Source of the DNA: Embleya scabrispora
GTDB taxonomy: Bacteria > Actinomycetota > Actinomycetes > Streptomycetales > Streptomycetaceae
Direction: 5' to 3'
Length of the DNA: 64,000 nucleotides
NCBI RefSeq assembly: GCF_002024165.1
Contig: NZ_MWQN01000001.1
Coordinates: 5,332,001 to 5,396,000 of the forward strand
The notes below the pieces were generated by a model. That model saw only the letters and a program-made list of their open reading frames with translations. It had not been told where the DNA came from and searched no databases. Positions 43,713-51,955 of the stretch are shown one piece after another. The first letter of the stretch is position 1, and every line of letters begins with the position of its first letter. A program made the translations under genes and the position numbers.

Positions 43713-44087
43713 TCAAGCGTCGGTCGGCGCGGGGGCGGGGGTCCAGGCGGCGACCAGGTCCAGCAGGCCCGGGAAGCGGTGGTCCAGGTCGTCGACGCGG
43801 ACGTGGCTGCGGCGTTCCAGGCCGTACTGGCGCTGCCGGATCAGGCCGGCCTCGCGCAGGGCGCGGAAGTGGTGGGTGAGCGAGGACTTGGGTTGGCCGA
43901 GCCCGAACCAGCCGCACGTGTGGTCGAACTCGGTCGAGTCCAGGAGCAGCGTGCGCACGATGCCCATCCGGAGCGGGGTGCTCAGCGCGCCCATGACCGC
44001 TTCGAGGCGCAACTCCCCGGCCGCGGGCTCCGGCAGCGGCTCGGGGGCGTCGTGGGGGACCGGGCGGACGACCGCGTTGTGGGCCAC
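43713..44087 (-). CDS. ArsR-family transcriptional regulator
   Basis: This 124-residue winged-helix protein contains LRLEAVMGALSTPLRMGIVR, then the HTH region GLGQPKSSLTHHFRALREAGL and the wing IRQRQYGLERRSHVRVDDLD. Only one Cys (HTCGWFG) is present, so a classical metal site is not evident. The GTG at 44087 is chosen because GAGGAG lies 9 nt upstream; longer in-frame starts at 44144 and 44159 lack a ribosome site. It is divergent from an MFS gene with shared repeats in between, so it probably controls it. Confidence 0.9.
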   Translation of the reverse strand: MAHNAVVRPVPHDAPEPLPEPAAGELRLEAVMGALSTPLRMGIVRTLLLDSTEFDHTCGWFGLGQPKSSLTHHFRALREAGLIRQRQYGLERRSHVRVDDLDHRFPGLLDLVAAWTPAPAPTDA

Positions 44088-44129
44088 TGGGCATCTCTCC
44101 TCGCCGTGGGCGGCCGTGGCCGGCCGCTG

Positions 44130-44202
44130 CTGTACGAGTTGCATCGTACTGCACTTCATGTTCGAATCGACTCGTACAGATAGTACGACTCGACTCGTAC
44201 AG
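44130..44202. promoter_or_regulatory. Repeats in the ArsR/MFS divergent promoter
   Basis: TCGACTCGTACAG occurs at 44167-44179 and 44190-44202 (23 nt apart), and its inverse CTGTACGAGT at 44130-44139. TAGTACGACTCG between the direct copies adds a further partial site. The phased repeats are the likely ArsR operator for both genes. Confidence 0.6.
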
Positions 44203-44220
44203 CCGCGTCCTGGGGGTTCC

Positions 44221-45468
44221 ATGTCACCGACCGACGTTCGCCACGCGCCCGCGCCCGCCGTGCCCGCTTCCGTCCCGCCCGCGCCCGCCTCGCCCGCCCG
44301 GATCGGGCTCGCCGCCTGGCCGGTGACCGCCGTGTTCGTGCTCTCCAACGCGGCGACCCCGCTCTATGTCCTCTGGCGGCGCGAACTCGGCTTCTCCTCC
44401 GGTACGTCGACCGTGATCTTCGCGGCCTACATCGTCGGCCTGCTCGGCGCGCTCACCGTCGCCGGCGTGCTCTCCGACCGGATCGGCCGCAAACCGGTAC
44501 TGCTGCCCGCGCTCGGTCTGGCCGCGCTCGCCTGCCTCCTCTTCGCCACCGCCGCCTCGGTGCCCGCGCTCGTCGCCGCGCGCCTGCTCACCGGCATCGC
44601 CGTCGGCGCGACCGTATCGGCCGGGATGGCCGCGGTCGCCGACATCGCCGGATCGGCACACCGGCGGCTCGCGGCGTTGGCGGCCTCGTCCGCGATGGTG
44701 CTCGGCGCCGGGCTCGGGCCGATGCTCGCGGGCGGGTTGTCCGAGACCGTACCCGGGCCGACCAGCACCGTGTTCGTGGTCGAGGCGGTGCTGCTCGCCA
44801 CGGCGTTCGCAGTCGTGTACCGGCTGCCGCTCGCCCGACCGGCCACCGCGCCTCCCGCGGCTGCCCGGTGGTTCCGCGTGCCCTCCGTGCCCGCCGCCGG
44901 CCGAGGCCGACTGCTCCTGGGCATCGCCGTGTTCGCCCCGGGCATCACCGCCACCTCGTTCGTGCTCTCGCTCGGCCCCACCCTCCTGGCCGACCTCCTC
45001 GACACGTCGAGCCGGATCGTCGCCGGCGCCACGGCGTTCGCCATGTTCGCCGCCGCGACCGGCGCGCAGTTCGCGGTGCGCCGGTGGGCGGTGCGCACGG
45101 TGCTGCTCGCCGGGGCCGCCGCGATCGCCGCCGGCATGATCGTGCTGATCGCCGCCGTACACCTCGCGTCCGCGCCCCTGTTGATCACGGCCGCGATCCT
45201 CGCCGGCGCCGGTCAGGGCCTCGGCCAACTCGGCGGCCTCACCCTCCTCGGCGCGCATGTCCCGCGCGAGCGCGCCGCCGAGGCCAACGCGGCCCTGAGC
45301 GTGGGCGGTTACCTGCCCGCCGGCCTGCTCCCGGTCGCCGCCGGCTACCTGAGCGACGCGGTGGGCCTGCGTACCGGAACCACGACGTTCGCGGCCGTCC
45401 TGATCGGCGCGGCCACCGTCGCGGCGGCCCTGGTCCTGACCAACCGCGCGGCAGACGACCGCGGTTGA
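44221..45468 (+). CDS. MFS transporter (12-helix)
   Basis: This 415-residue major facilitator protein has about 12 hydrophobic segments. Motif A is GVLSDRIGRKPVLL (about 83-96), with the R-rich second half AARLLTGIAVGATVSAGMAAV. The N-terminal about 38 residues are Pro/Ala-rich and cytosolic. The ATG at 44221 has GGGGG upstream and lies about 20 nt after the ArsR-type repeats. The family includes efflux pumps for small drugs and metabolites; the substrate is not inferable. The region downstream up to 45749 (281 nt) holds no gene. Confidence 0.92.
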   Translation: MSPTDVRHAPAPAVPASVPPAPASPARIGLAAWPVTAVFVLSNAATPLYVLWRRELGFSSGTSTVIFAAYIVGLLGALTVAGVLSDRIGRKPVLLPALGLAALACLLFATAASVPALVAARLLTGIAVGATVSAGMAAVADIAGSAHRRLAALAASSAMVLGAGLGPMLAGGLSETVPGPTSTVFVVEAVLLATAFAVVYRLPLARPATAPPAAARWFRVPSVPAAGRGRLLLGIAVFAPGITATSFVLSLGPTLLADLLDTSSRIVAGATAFAMFAAATGAQFAVRRWAVRTVLLAGAAAIAAGMIVLIAAVHLASAPLLITAAILAGAGQGLGQLGGLTLLGAHVPRERAAEANAALSVGGYLPAGLLPVAAGYLSDAVGLRTGTTTFAAVLIGAATVAAALVLTNRAADDRG

Positions 45469-45749
45469 GGTCGCGATCCGGCTCGGTCCGGCGACACGTC
45501 CCTGCGGAAACACCCTCGACTGCCCCAGGATTTCCATTACTTGACCCGAACCCGGTTGGTTCCCGCGGGTATCGAACGTAAGTTGGTCGGCGTCGTTCGA
45601 TCACTACGGGGGCAGTGGCGCGCGGCGGCCGCAAGCGGGTCGCCCCGCATCGAACGGGCGGGCGCGCCTCGCGTCGGCCCCGGCGGCCTCGGTTCGCCCA
45701 CTCCCGGAACGTCGTACGCACACGACGTCCTACGGGGAGGCGATCGGGG

Positions 45750-47132
45750 ATGGGCAAGACGAAGACCGGTCCGAAAGGCGGCGATTCGGGCGCCTCGGGC
45801 ACCGGTCACGATACGACCAAGCCGAGCGGCGGGGCACCGACCACGACCGTGCCCAAGGCACCCAAACGTCCCGGCGGCGACACCGGTGGCACACCCGGCG
45901 GCCCGCCAGCCACCACCACCTCCAAGACCGGCGCACCCGCCGGGCCGCCGCCCAGGGGCGGCAACGGCTTCAGCCACAAACCGGAACACGTGGAGTCCGG
46001 CGCCCGGGGCATCGACGCCTCCGCCGCCCGGATCGAGGCCGCGCACACGAAGTTGACCGGCGTACTCCAGGCCAAGGGCTCGTTCTGGAACAAGGACAGC
46101 CTGGGCCAGACCTTCGGCAAGGTCTTCGAGCCGCTGTCCACCGGCCACACCCGAGCCGGCGGAGCACTCCAGCAGGCGGTTGCCAAGACCGCCGGGAATG
46201 TGCGGGTCGGCGCCAAGAAGACGGCCGCCACCGAGGAGGCCAACCTCAAGAAGTTCGGGCAGCGGATCGACGGCGACCCGAAGAAGATCGGCGACGCCGA
46301 CCGCGACGGCAAGGGCCCGTCGGGCAACGCCGCGCAAAAGCCCGGCCCGAACCGCACGCCGGTGTACTTCGTCGACGAGAACGGCCGGGTCCACCAACTG
46401 GTGAACGGCCAACTCGTGCCGGCCACCCACGGAGGCACGAACAGCGGCATCGACCGGGTGCTCAATCCGGACGGCACGATCAGGGTCAACATCAAGACCG
46501 ACGCCAAGGGCAATCCCGAGGTCACCCCCAAGGGAAAACCGAAACGGGTCCCGGTGCCGGGCGGCAAGGGGAGATACGACCGGTTCTCGAAGAAGGAGCA
46601 GGCGGACAACGACAGCGCCAGTCCGCGCACTCCCGTGCAATCGCGGCCCCTGCAGCACCCCACGGACCTGTCCCAGGCGGTGGAGGACGTGCGCCGGGCG
46701 GGCAACGACTACGGCGGGAACAACTACGCGTCGCTGCACTACCGGGACCCCTCCGGACAGGCCGGCGGCGACTTCATCCTGGTGGGCAGCAGCGGCCAGA
46801 ACGGCGGCCACTCGGAACGAGCGATCGGGTTGCCGATGGTGCACAACGGCATGCAGAACGACGTGACCCGGCTGTATACCGAACGTGCGCCCTGCCAGGT
46901 CTTCCCGCGGACCGGCGGGGCCGGCTGCGACCTGTGGGTCGACATGCATCTCAACGGCCCGGGGCGCAACTCCCCGCTGGAGGTGAGCCACGTCGCGGAC
47001 TTCGATTCGACCCGGCTCGACGGAGCGGACCGCAACGGTCCGTTCAACCGCTACATGTTCGACCTGGAGCAGCACCACCGGGCCGGCAACACGAGTCCGC
47101 TGGCCGGTGTATACACGTACCGGTATCCCTGA
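45750..47132 (+). CDS. Polymorphic toxin with C-terminal deaminase-type domain
   Basis: This 460-residue protein has residues 1-80 as a Gly/Pro/Thr-rich linker, about 85-170 as a helical segment, then a small VYFVDENGRVHQLVNGQLV motif (about 205-225). The C-terminal domain carries a zinc-deaminase signature: H354-S-E356 (GGHSERAI), then P381-C382 and C393 (ERAPCQVFPRTGGAGCDLW). This HxE...PC-x10-C layout fits the toxin deaminases of polymorphic systems (XOO_2897/DddA-like superfamily); catalysis would be C-to-U or A-to-I type deamination of a nucleic acid or nucleotide. There is no signal peptide. The ATG at 45750 follows GGGGAGG. The adjacent SUKH-like genes support the toxin reading. Confidence 0.82.
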   Translation: MGKTKTGPKGGDSGASGTGHDTTKPSGGAPTTTVPKAPKRPGGDTGGTPGGPPATTTSKTGAPAGPPPRGGNGFSHKPEHVESGARGIDASAARIEAAHTKLTGVLQAKGSFWNKDSLGQTFGKVFEPLSTGHTRAGGALQQAVAKTAGNVRVGAKKTAATEEANLKKFGQRIDGDPKKIGDADRDGKGPSGNAAQKPGPNRTPVYFVDENGRVHQLVNGQLVPATHGGTNSGIDRVLNPDGTIRVNIKTDAKGNPEVTPKGKPKRVPVPGGKGRYDRFSKKEQADNDSASPRTPVQSRPLQHPTDLSQAVEDVRRAGNDYGGNNYASLHYRDPSGQAGGDFILVGSSGQNGGHSERAIGLPMVHNGMQNDVTRLYTERAPCQVFPRTGGAGCDLWVDMHLNGPGRNSPLEVSHVADFDSTRLDGADRNGPFNRYMFDLEQHHRAGNTSPLAGVYTYRYP

Positions 47133-47152
47133 GCCCGACGCTGGAGTAATGG

Positions 47153-47737
47153 ATGATCTTCGACATCGACCGGGGCCGGCTCCTGGAGGCGTTTCCCGAG
47201 CGGCGGGTCGTGCGTGCCTCGCGCGCCGCACTCGCCGAGGTGGAGGGTCGGGCCGAGGATCTGGACTTCCTGTGCGACGTGGGCCTGCCGCAGGGGCTCT
47301 TCCAGATCGCCCCCGCGCTGGCCGGCGAGGAGGGCGCGCAGCCCTCGCGCCTGTTGGATCTCGGCGACCCGGACGAGGGTGTGGACCTGCCCGAGTTGGA
47401 CGGCGTCGGTCCGGTACTCCTGCTGGGCGGAATCCAGCACTGGTACGTCTTCCTGCACCTGGAAACCGGCCGGATCCACGCCTTTGCGGAGGACGGGGCG
47501 GACTACTGCACGATCAACGGGGACCTGTCCTCGCTGTGCACCATGTTGTGGCTGTTGGAAAAGGAGACTCCGCGCACGGCACCGGGAACCCGGGGGCCGG
47601 GCAACGACGAATACGCGCACGTGGCCGACTCCGTTCGGGCCCGGATCGAGCCGCGCGACCCGCTGCCCTATCAGGGGGACAGCCTGTGGGTCTTCTATTT
47701 CGGCTCCTACGTCGACGGCCTGTATCCACTGAGCTGA
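47153..47737 (+). CDS. SUKH-4-like immunity protein
   Basis: This 194-residue protein has AEDLDFLCDVGLPQGLFQIA, then LLGGIQHWYVFLHLETGRIHAF and SSLCTMLWLLEKE. This DLxFLxxxGLP start and the following beta-strand pattern match SUKH-4 immunity proteins. It is encoded 20 nt after the deaminase toxin with GGAG 6 nt before the ATG, the classical position for the cognate immunity gene. The role is neutralising the toxin by direct binding (inferred). Confidence 0.85.
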   Translation: MIFDIDRGRLLEAFPERRVVRASRAALAEVEGRAEDLDFLCDVGLPQGLFQIAPALAGEEGAQPSRLLDLGDPDEGVDLPELDGVGPVLLLGGIQHWYVFLHLETGRIHAFAEDGADYCTINGDLSSLCTMLWLLEKETPRTAPGTRGPGNDEYAHVADSVRARIEPRDPLPYQGDSLWVFYFGSYVDGLYPLS

Positions 47738-47782
47738 GCCGAGCGATCGAGCCGAGCGATCGGGAAGGAAACCCGCACCACC

Positions 47783-48622
47783 ATGAACGTCGACCTCTCC
47801 GCCGCCCTCCACCAGCGCTTCGGCCGGGACGGGCTGCGCACGTACGCGTCGCCGGACCTCGACGGCCTGCCGCTGCCCGTGCAGGTCGGCGCGTACTTCA
47901 TCGCCGCGGAGGACGAACACCCGCTCACCATGGGGGCGTTCGCCGACGCCGTCGGTGAGGTGCTGCCCGATGCCGGACTTCGGGACCGGGTTCGGCTCGG
48001 AACCGATCAGGGGGCGGAGCTGTACGTCGCCGGCGACGGATCGGTGCGGGCCCTGTTCCTGGGCGTCGACCTGCCCGCGATGGCCGTGGCGAGCAGCGTG
48101 GAGGCGTTCGCCGACGGGTTGTTGACGCTCGACCAGGTGTTGCCCCGGATCGCCGCCGTGGACGAGCCGATGGAGGGGTTCCCGCTGTACCGGGAACTGC
48201 GCGAGGCGCTGACGGCGGCCGATCCCGCCGCGTTCGTCGAGCGCGAGTCCTGGTGGCCGCGGGTCCTGGACGACGTGCGACTCCCGCTCAACATCGGCAG
48301 TTCGGCCGCCTTCGAGATCGTGGACGCCGGCGGCGAACCGCGCATCCTGACCGAGTCGTCGCGCCCGGGGCTGCCGCATCCGGAGGAACTGCTGTGGTAC
48401 CGGCTGGCGGCCGCGGGAGTGGACGCCGAGGACGTCCGGCGGGTCTACTGCGAACTCGAACCCTGCCTGATGCCCGGCCACTACTGCGCGCTGTGGATGG
48501 GCCGCCTGTTCCCCGACGCCGAGTTCACCCACGGCTTCGGCTACGGGGAGACCGCGCAGTCCCGGGAGGACGGCGTGCGGGCGCTGATGACGCACATCGC
48601 CGAGCAGGCGGGAAACCGCTGA
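47783..48622 (+). CDS. SUKH-like protein with deaminase-like C-terminal motif
   Basis: This 279-residue protein has an N-terminal part with a SUKH/SMI1-like pattern (VQVGAYFIAAEDEHPLTMG, LGTDQGAELYVAGDGSVRAL, AMAVASSVEAFADGL). The C-terminal region reads EELLWYRLAAAGVDAEDVRR, then E226-P227-C228 and C235 (ELEPCLMPGHYCALW) and TAQSREDGVRALMTHI. The PC-x6-C cluster looks like the second zinc half-site of a deaminase fold, but no HxE/CxE first half is visible, so it may be an inactive fold or unrelated. It may be a second immunity protein or an orphan toxin-immunity fusion. Confidence 0.72.
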   Translation: MNVDLSAALHQRFGRDGLRTYASPDLDGLPLPVQVGAYFIAAEDEHPLTMGAFADAVGEVLPDAGLRDRVRLGTDQGAELYVAGDGSVRALFLGVDLPAMAVASSVEAFADGLLTLDQVLPRIAAVDEPMEGFPLYRELREALTAADPAAFVERESWWPRVLDDVRLPLNIGSSAAFEIVDAGGEPRILTESSRPGLPHPEELLWYRLAAAGVDAEDVRRVYCELEPCLMPGHYCALWMGRLFPDAEFTHGFGYGETAQSREDGVRALMTHIAEQAGNR

Positions 48623-48717
48623 CGAAGCGCCACACGGACCGGGCACGGCACAGAGCGGTACGAGCGGTACGAGCGGCACAGAGCGGTACGAGTGGTGGAA
48701 ATCGGGGGACGGAAACC

Positions 48718-50964
48718 GTGGTCGACCAGGACGGGCATCGGCTGCCGCACATGACGGGTGGGCGGCACCTCGCCGCCCGCGCGCTGCTCGGGTGGCTCGA
48801 CGATCCGCGTTCGCCCCGGTTGTGCCTGGTCGGCGGCTCGCCGGGGGCGGGCAAGTCGCACCTGCTGGCCTGGCTGTACGCGGCCACCGCCGGGGCGGGC
48901 ACGCCGCCCGCCCGCCGACTGCACGCGTTCGTCCCGGCCGGCGGGTCGACCCTGCCCGGGGTCACCGTGGAACTGGCGCGGCACCTCGGGGTCGCGGCCC
49001 GAACACCTCGCCACCTCGTTGCCTGGGCGGCCCTGGACCCCCGGCGCACGGTGATCACGATCGCCGATCTCGACCACGCCGGCGTGCCGGGCCGCCCCGG
49101 GGAGGGCGCCCGGATCGTCACCGACCTGCTCGACCCGCTGCTCGACCTGCCGCACGTACGGCTGCTCGTGGAGTGCGCGGACGCCGCGACCCGGGCCGCG
49201 TTCACCCGGGTCGCGGGGCCGGCCGCGCTCGATCTGGACGAACCCAGGTGGACCCACCCGGGCCGATTCGCCCGCTGGTACGCCGAACTGCTCGCCGCCA
49301 CACCGGGCACGTCGCCGCCGGCCGCCGACGCCGCCTACCCGCACCCCGGCCTGGCCCGGCTCGCCGCCCGCGTGGACGGGGCCTCGGCGTCGTTCCTCGC
49401 GGCGGCCCCGGCGGCGGCCGACCTCGGCGGCCCGGCGGAGCGGTTCGCCCGGATCCACCGGGCGTGGTGGGCGGGCCTGACCGAGGACGTGCGCTCGGCC
49501 GTGGCCGCGCTGTACGGACTCGACCTGCCCGTGACCGCCCGGCAGTGGGCGATCGCCTGTTCGACCCTGTATCCGGGACCGGCGCCCGGTTCGGGCGGCG
49601 CCGCGACGGACCCGCCGATCGTGGCGGCGACGCGCGCGTTGCCCCCGCTGCTCGACGGCGGCGACACCTGGGCGCTGCCGGCCGGACCGCTCGCCGACTT
49701 CGTGGCGGGGCAGCGCCGGGAATGCCTCGATCCCGGCCGCGCGCCCCGGGTGCACGCGGCACTGCGGCGGGACGCGGACGCGGGCATCGTGGACCTGGCC
49801 GGGCTCCACGACGCGGGGGAGGAGCGGCTGTCGGCGATCCTGGAGCACAGCGTGCGGATCGGGGACGCGGCGGCGCTCGCGGTCGACCCGATCGTGCAGG
49901 CGCTGGCCCGGCCGCACGTGGTGGCCGGTGCGCTGGTGGCCACCGGACAGTGGGCGGACCCGGCGCAGACGGCGTTTCGCGGCGCGTACGGCACGCTGGT
50001 CGCGGAGCCCGCGTCGGGGATGCGGGCGGCCCTGCTCGCCATGCACCGACTCGGCCGCGACGACGACGCCGCGCGTCGACTCGCGGCCCGGGCCGCGGCG
50101 CCGGGCTGGCGGGCCGAGTGGGCCCGGTGGGGCGAGGGCGACCCGCAGCGGCCCGACCGGTGGCCGGGACCGGTGCTCGCCGCGGCGTCGGGCCGCGGCG
50201 CGCTGGCGGGGCAGGCGCTCCTGGTGGACGACACCGGCACGATCCGCACCGTGCGCGGCGCCGACGGCGGCATCGTCGGCCGAGTCGGCGCCGCCTTCGG
50301 GCCGATTCCGCTCCGCGCGCTCGCGAGCACCTACGGCGGCCGGGTCGCCACGCTGAACCGATGGGGCGGCGTGGACGTCCTGGACGCGGCCTACCACGGC
50401 CCGCGCGGTGCCCTGGAGGCCGGATTCCAGCGCCTGGTCGACACCTGCGGGGCCGAACCGACCGTGCTCTGCGCACACCCGCTGCCCGCGCTCGGCGACG
50501 CCGAGGGCGCCGTGTGGTGTTACGCGCCGGCCCCGACCTCGGCCCCGGCCGGCGACGAGCCGCCGCCGCGCGGCGTGTTCTCCGCGCCGCTGCACACCGG
50601 CCCGGTCACCGCGCTGGGCGCGGTCCGCACCGGTGCCGCCGGAGCGCCGACGCTGGTGATCAGCGGCGGGCGCGACGGCCGGGTGCGGATGTGGAGCCCG
50701 GGCGCCGAGCCGGGCCCGGACGCGCTGGACGCCCGCGCCGCCCCGGTGACCGCGCTCGCCTGCGAACAGACCACCGAGGGCCTGCTGATCGCGGTGGCCT
50801 GGGCGGACGGCCCGGTCCGACTGCGCCGACCGGGCGACGATACGACGGTGGAGCTGAACCCGGGTCTGCCGGTGACCGGGATCGCGGTGTCGGTGGAGGG
50901 CAACATCGTGCTGGGCACGGCCGCGGGGGTGATCGGCGTCCGCCTCGAACGGCCCTCCGGATGA
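48718..50964 (+). CDS. P-loop NTPase with C-terminal WD40-like propeller
   Basis: This 748-residue protein has Walker A GGSPGAGKS (about 39-47) and a Walker B-like strand RTVITIADLDHA (about 110-121), followed by LLVECADAATRAAF, as in STAND/AAA-like ATPases. The middle is an Ala-rich helical region. The C-terminal third (about 480-748) is beta-propeller-like, with a clear WD40 unit PVTALGAV...VISGGRDGRVRMWSP and further GRVATLNRWGGVDVL-type blades. The GTG at 48718 has GGGGGA upstream. It lies in the toxin locus, on the toxin strand. It may be a defence sensor or an ATPase for secretion of the toxin; neither is proven. Confidence 0.8.
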   Translation: MVDQDGHRLPHMTGGRHLAARALLGWLDDPRSPRLCLVGGSPGAGKSHLLAWLYAATAGAGTPPARRLHAFVPAGGSTLPGVTVELARHLGVAARTPRHLVAWAALDPRRTVITIADLDHAGVPGRPGEGARIVTDLLDPLLDLPHVRLLVECADAATRAAFTRVAGPAALDLDEPRWTHPGRFARWYAELLAATPGTSPPAADAAYPHPGLARLAARVDGASASFLAAAPAAADLGGPAERFARIHRAWWAGLTEDVRSAVAALYGLDLPVTARQWAIACSTLYPGPAPGSGGAATDPPIVAATRALPPLLDGGDTWALPAGPLADFVAGQRRECLDPGRAPRVHAALRRDADAGIVDLAGLHDAGEERLSAILEHSVRIGDAAALAVDPIVQALARPHVVAGALVATGQWADPAQTAFRGAYGTLVAEPASGMRAALLAMHRLGRDDDAARRLAARAAAPGWRAEWARWGEGDPQRPDRWPGPVLAAASGRGALAGQALLVDDTGTIRTVRGADGGIVGRVGAAFGPIPLRALASTYGGRVATLNRWGGVDVLDAAYHGPRGALEAGFQRLVDTCGAEPTVLCAHPLPALGDAEGAVWCYAPAPTSAPAGDEPPPRGVFSAPLHTGPVTALGAVRTGAAGAPTLVISGGRDGRVRMWSPGAEPGPDALDARAAPVTALACEQTTEGLLIAVAWADGPVRLRRPGDDTTVELNPGLPVTGIAVSVEGNIVLGTAAGVIGVRLERPSG

Positions 50965-51103
50965 CGGCTGTTCGGTGGTTCGGCGTGAGCGTGGGACGGG
51001 CCCACCCGGCCCGAAAAGGATGTACAAGGCCGGAATCGGTGCGTAGCGTCGACGGGACGCGCCCCGCCGGTTCGGGCGTGGGCGAAGACGACGGGGGTCG
51101 ACT

Positions 51104-51790
51104 GTGGGCATCACCGTACCGGGCTATCTGGACACGGCACTGGACGTCATCGGGGTCGACTGGCCCAACCTCGACGAGGACGAGTTCAAGGAACTGGCGG
51201 TCGCGTACCGCGAGTTCGCGGACGAGATCGACGAGGCGCGGGCGGACGGCAAAAATGGCGCGGCCTGGATCCTCTCCGGCACCAGCGGCATGGCCGCCGA
51301 GGCGTTCGAGGCGCACTACGGCAAGCTGAACAACGAGCATCTGCACGATCTGGCCGAGGGCGCCCGGATGTTGGCCAAGGCGCTGGACGCGGCGGCGGTG
51401 GTGATCGAGGTGGCCAAGGGCAGAGCCATCGCCCAACTGATCATCCTGGCCGAGGCGATCGCCGCCGCCGCCGCGGCGGCCACCTTCACCCTGGGCCTGT
51501 CCGCGATCGCCGGCCTGGCCGAGGTCGCCATCGTGCGCACCGCGGTCAAACGCATCTTCAAGGAACTCGAGGAAGAGTTGATGGCCAGGGTGATCGAGAT
51601 CGCCACCGCACCCGCCGTCGCCGCCCTCGAAGGCACCGCCAACGAACTGCTGTCCCAACTGGTGGAGAACGAACTCGGCGCGCGCAACGGCTACGACCTG
51701 GACACCGTGATAGACGCCGGCAAGCAGAGCGGACGGGACGCCATGCCGACCGCGTCCGGCATCGTCACCACGCTGAACCCGGTGGCCTGA
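51104..51790 (+). CDS. WXG100/CpnT-N-like helical protein
   Basis: This 228-residue protein starts GYLDTALDVIGVDWPNLDED, closely like the N-terminal helical domain of CpnT-type and other ESX-secreted polymorphic toxins. An all-helical coiled region follows (EFKELAVAYREFADEIDEAR, EAFEAHYGKLNNEHLHDLAE). A hydrophobic stretch (about 105-145) is next. There is no toxin domain at the C-terminus (ends IVTTLNPVA). It may be a secretion partner for the deaminase toxin or a stripped carrier module. It starts at GTG; GGGGG is upstream. Confidence 0.78.
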   Translation: MGITVPGYLDTALDVIGVDWPNLDEDEFKELAVAYREFADEIDEARADGKNGAAWILSGTSGMAAEAFEAHYGKLNNEHLHDLAEGARMLAKALDAAAVVIEVAKGRAIAQLIILAEAIAAAAAAATFTLGLSAIAGLAEVAIVRTAVKRIFKELEEELMARVIEIATAPAVAALEGTANELLSQLVENELGARNGYDLDTVIDAGKQSGRDAMPTASGIVTTLNPVA

Positions 51791-51955
51791 ATCCGGTGGT
51801 CCGAACCCGCCGGCCCGAACCGGGCGTCCCGGCTCGCCGGCGCGCACCCGAACGCCCGTTCGAGCGTCTTGACTTCGTGCCGCCGCGTCGGGATCCTGCC
51901 GGCGGGGCGGCATCGCCACACCGCGCCCTGCCGCAACCACCGAGAGGAACCGCGG

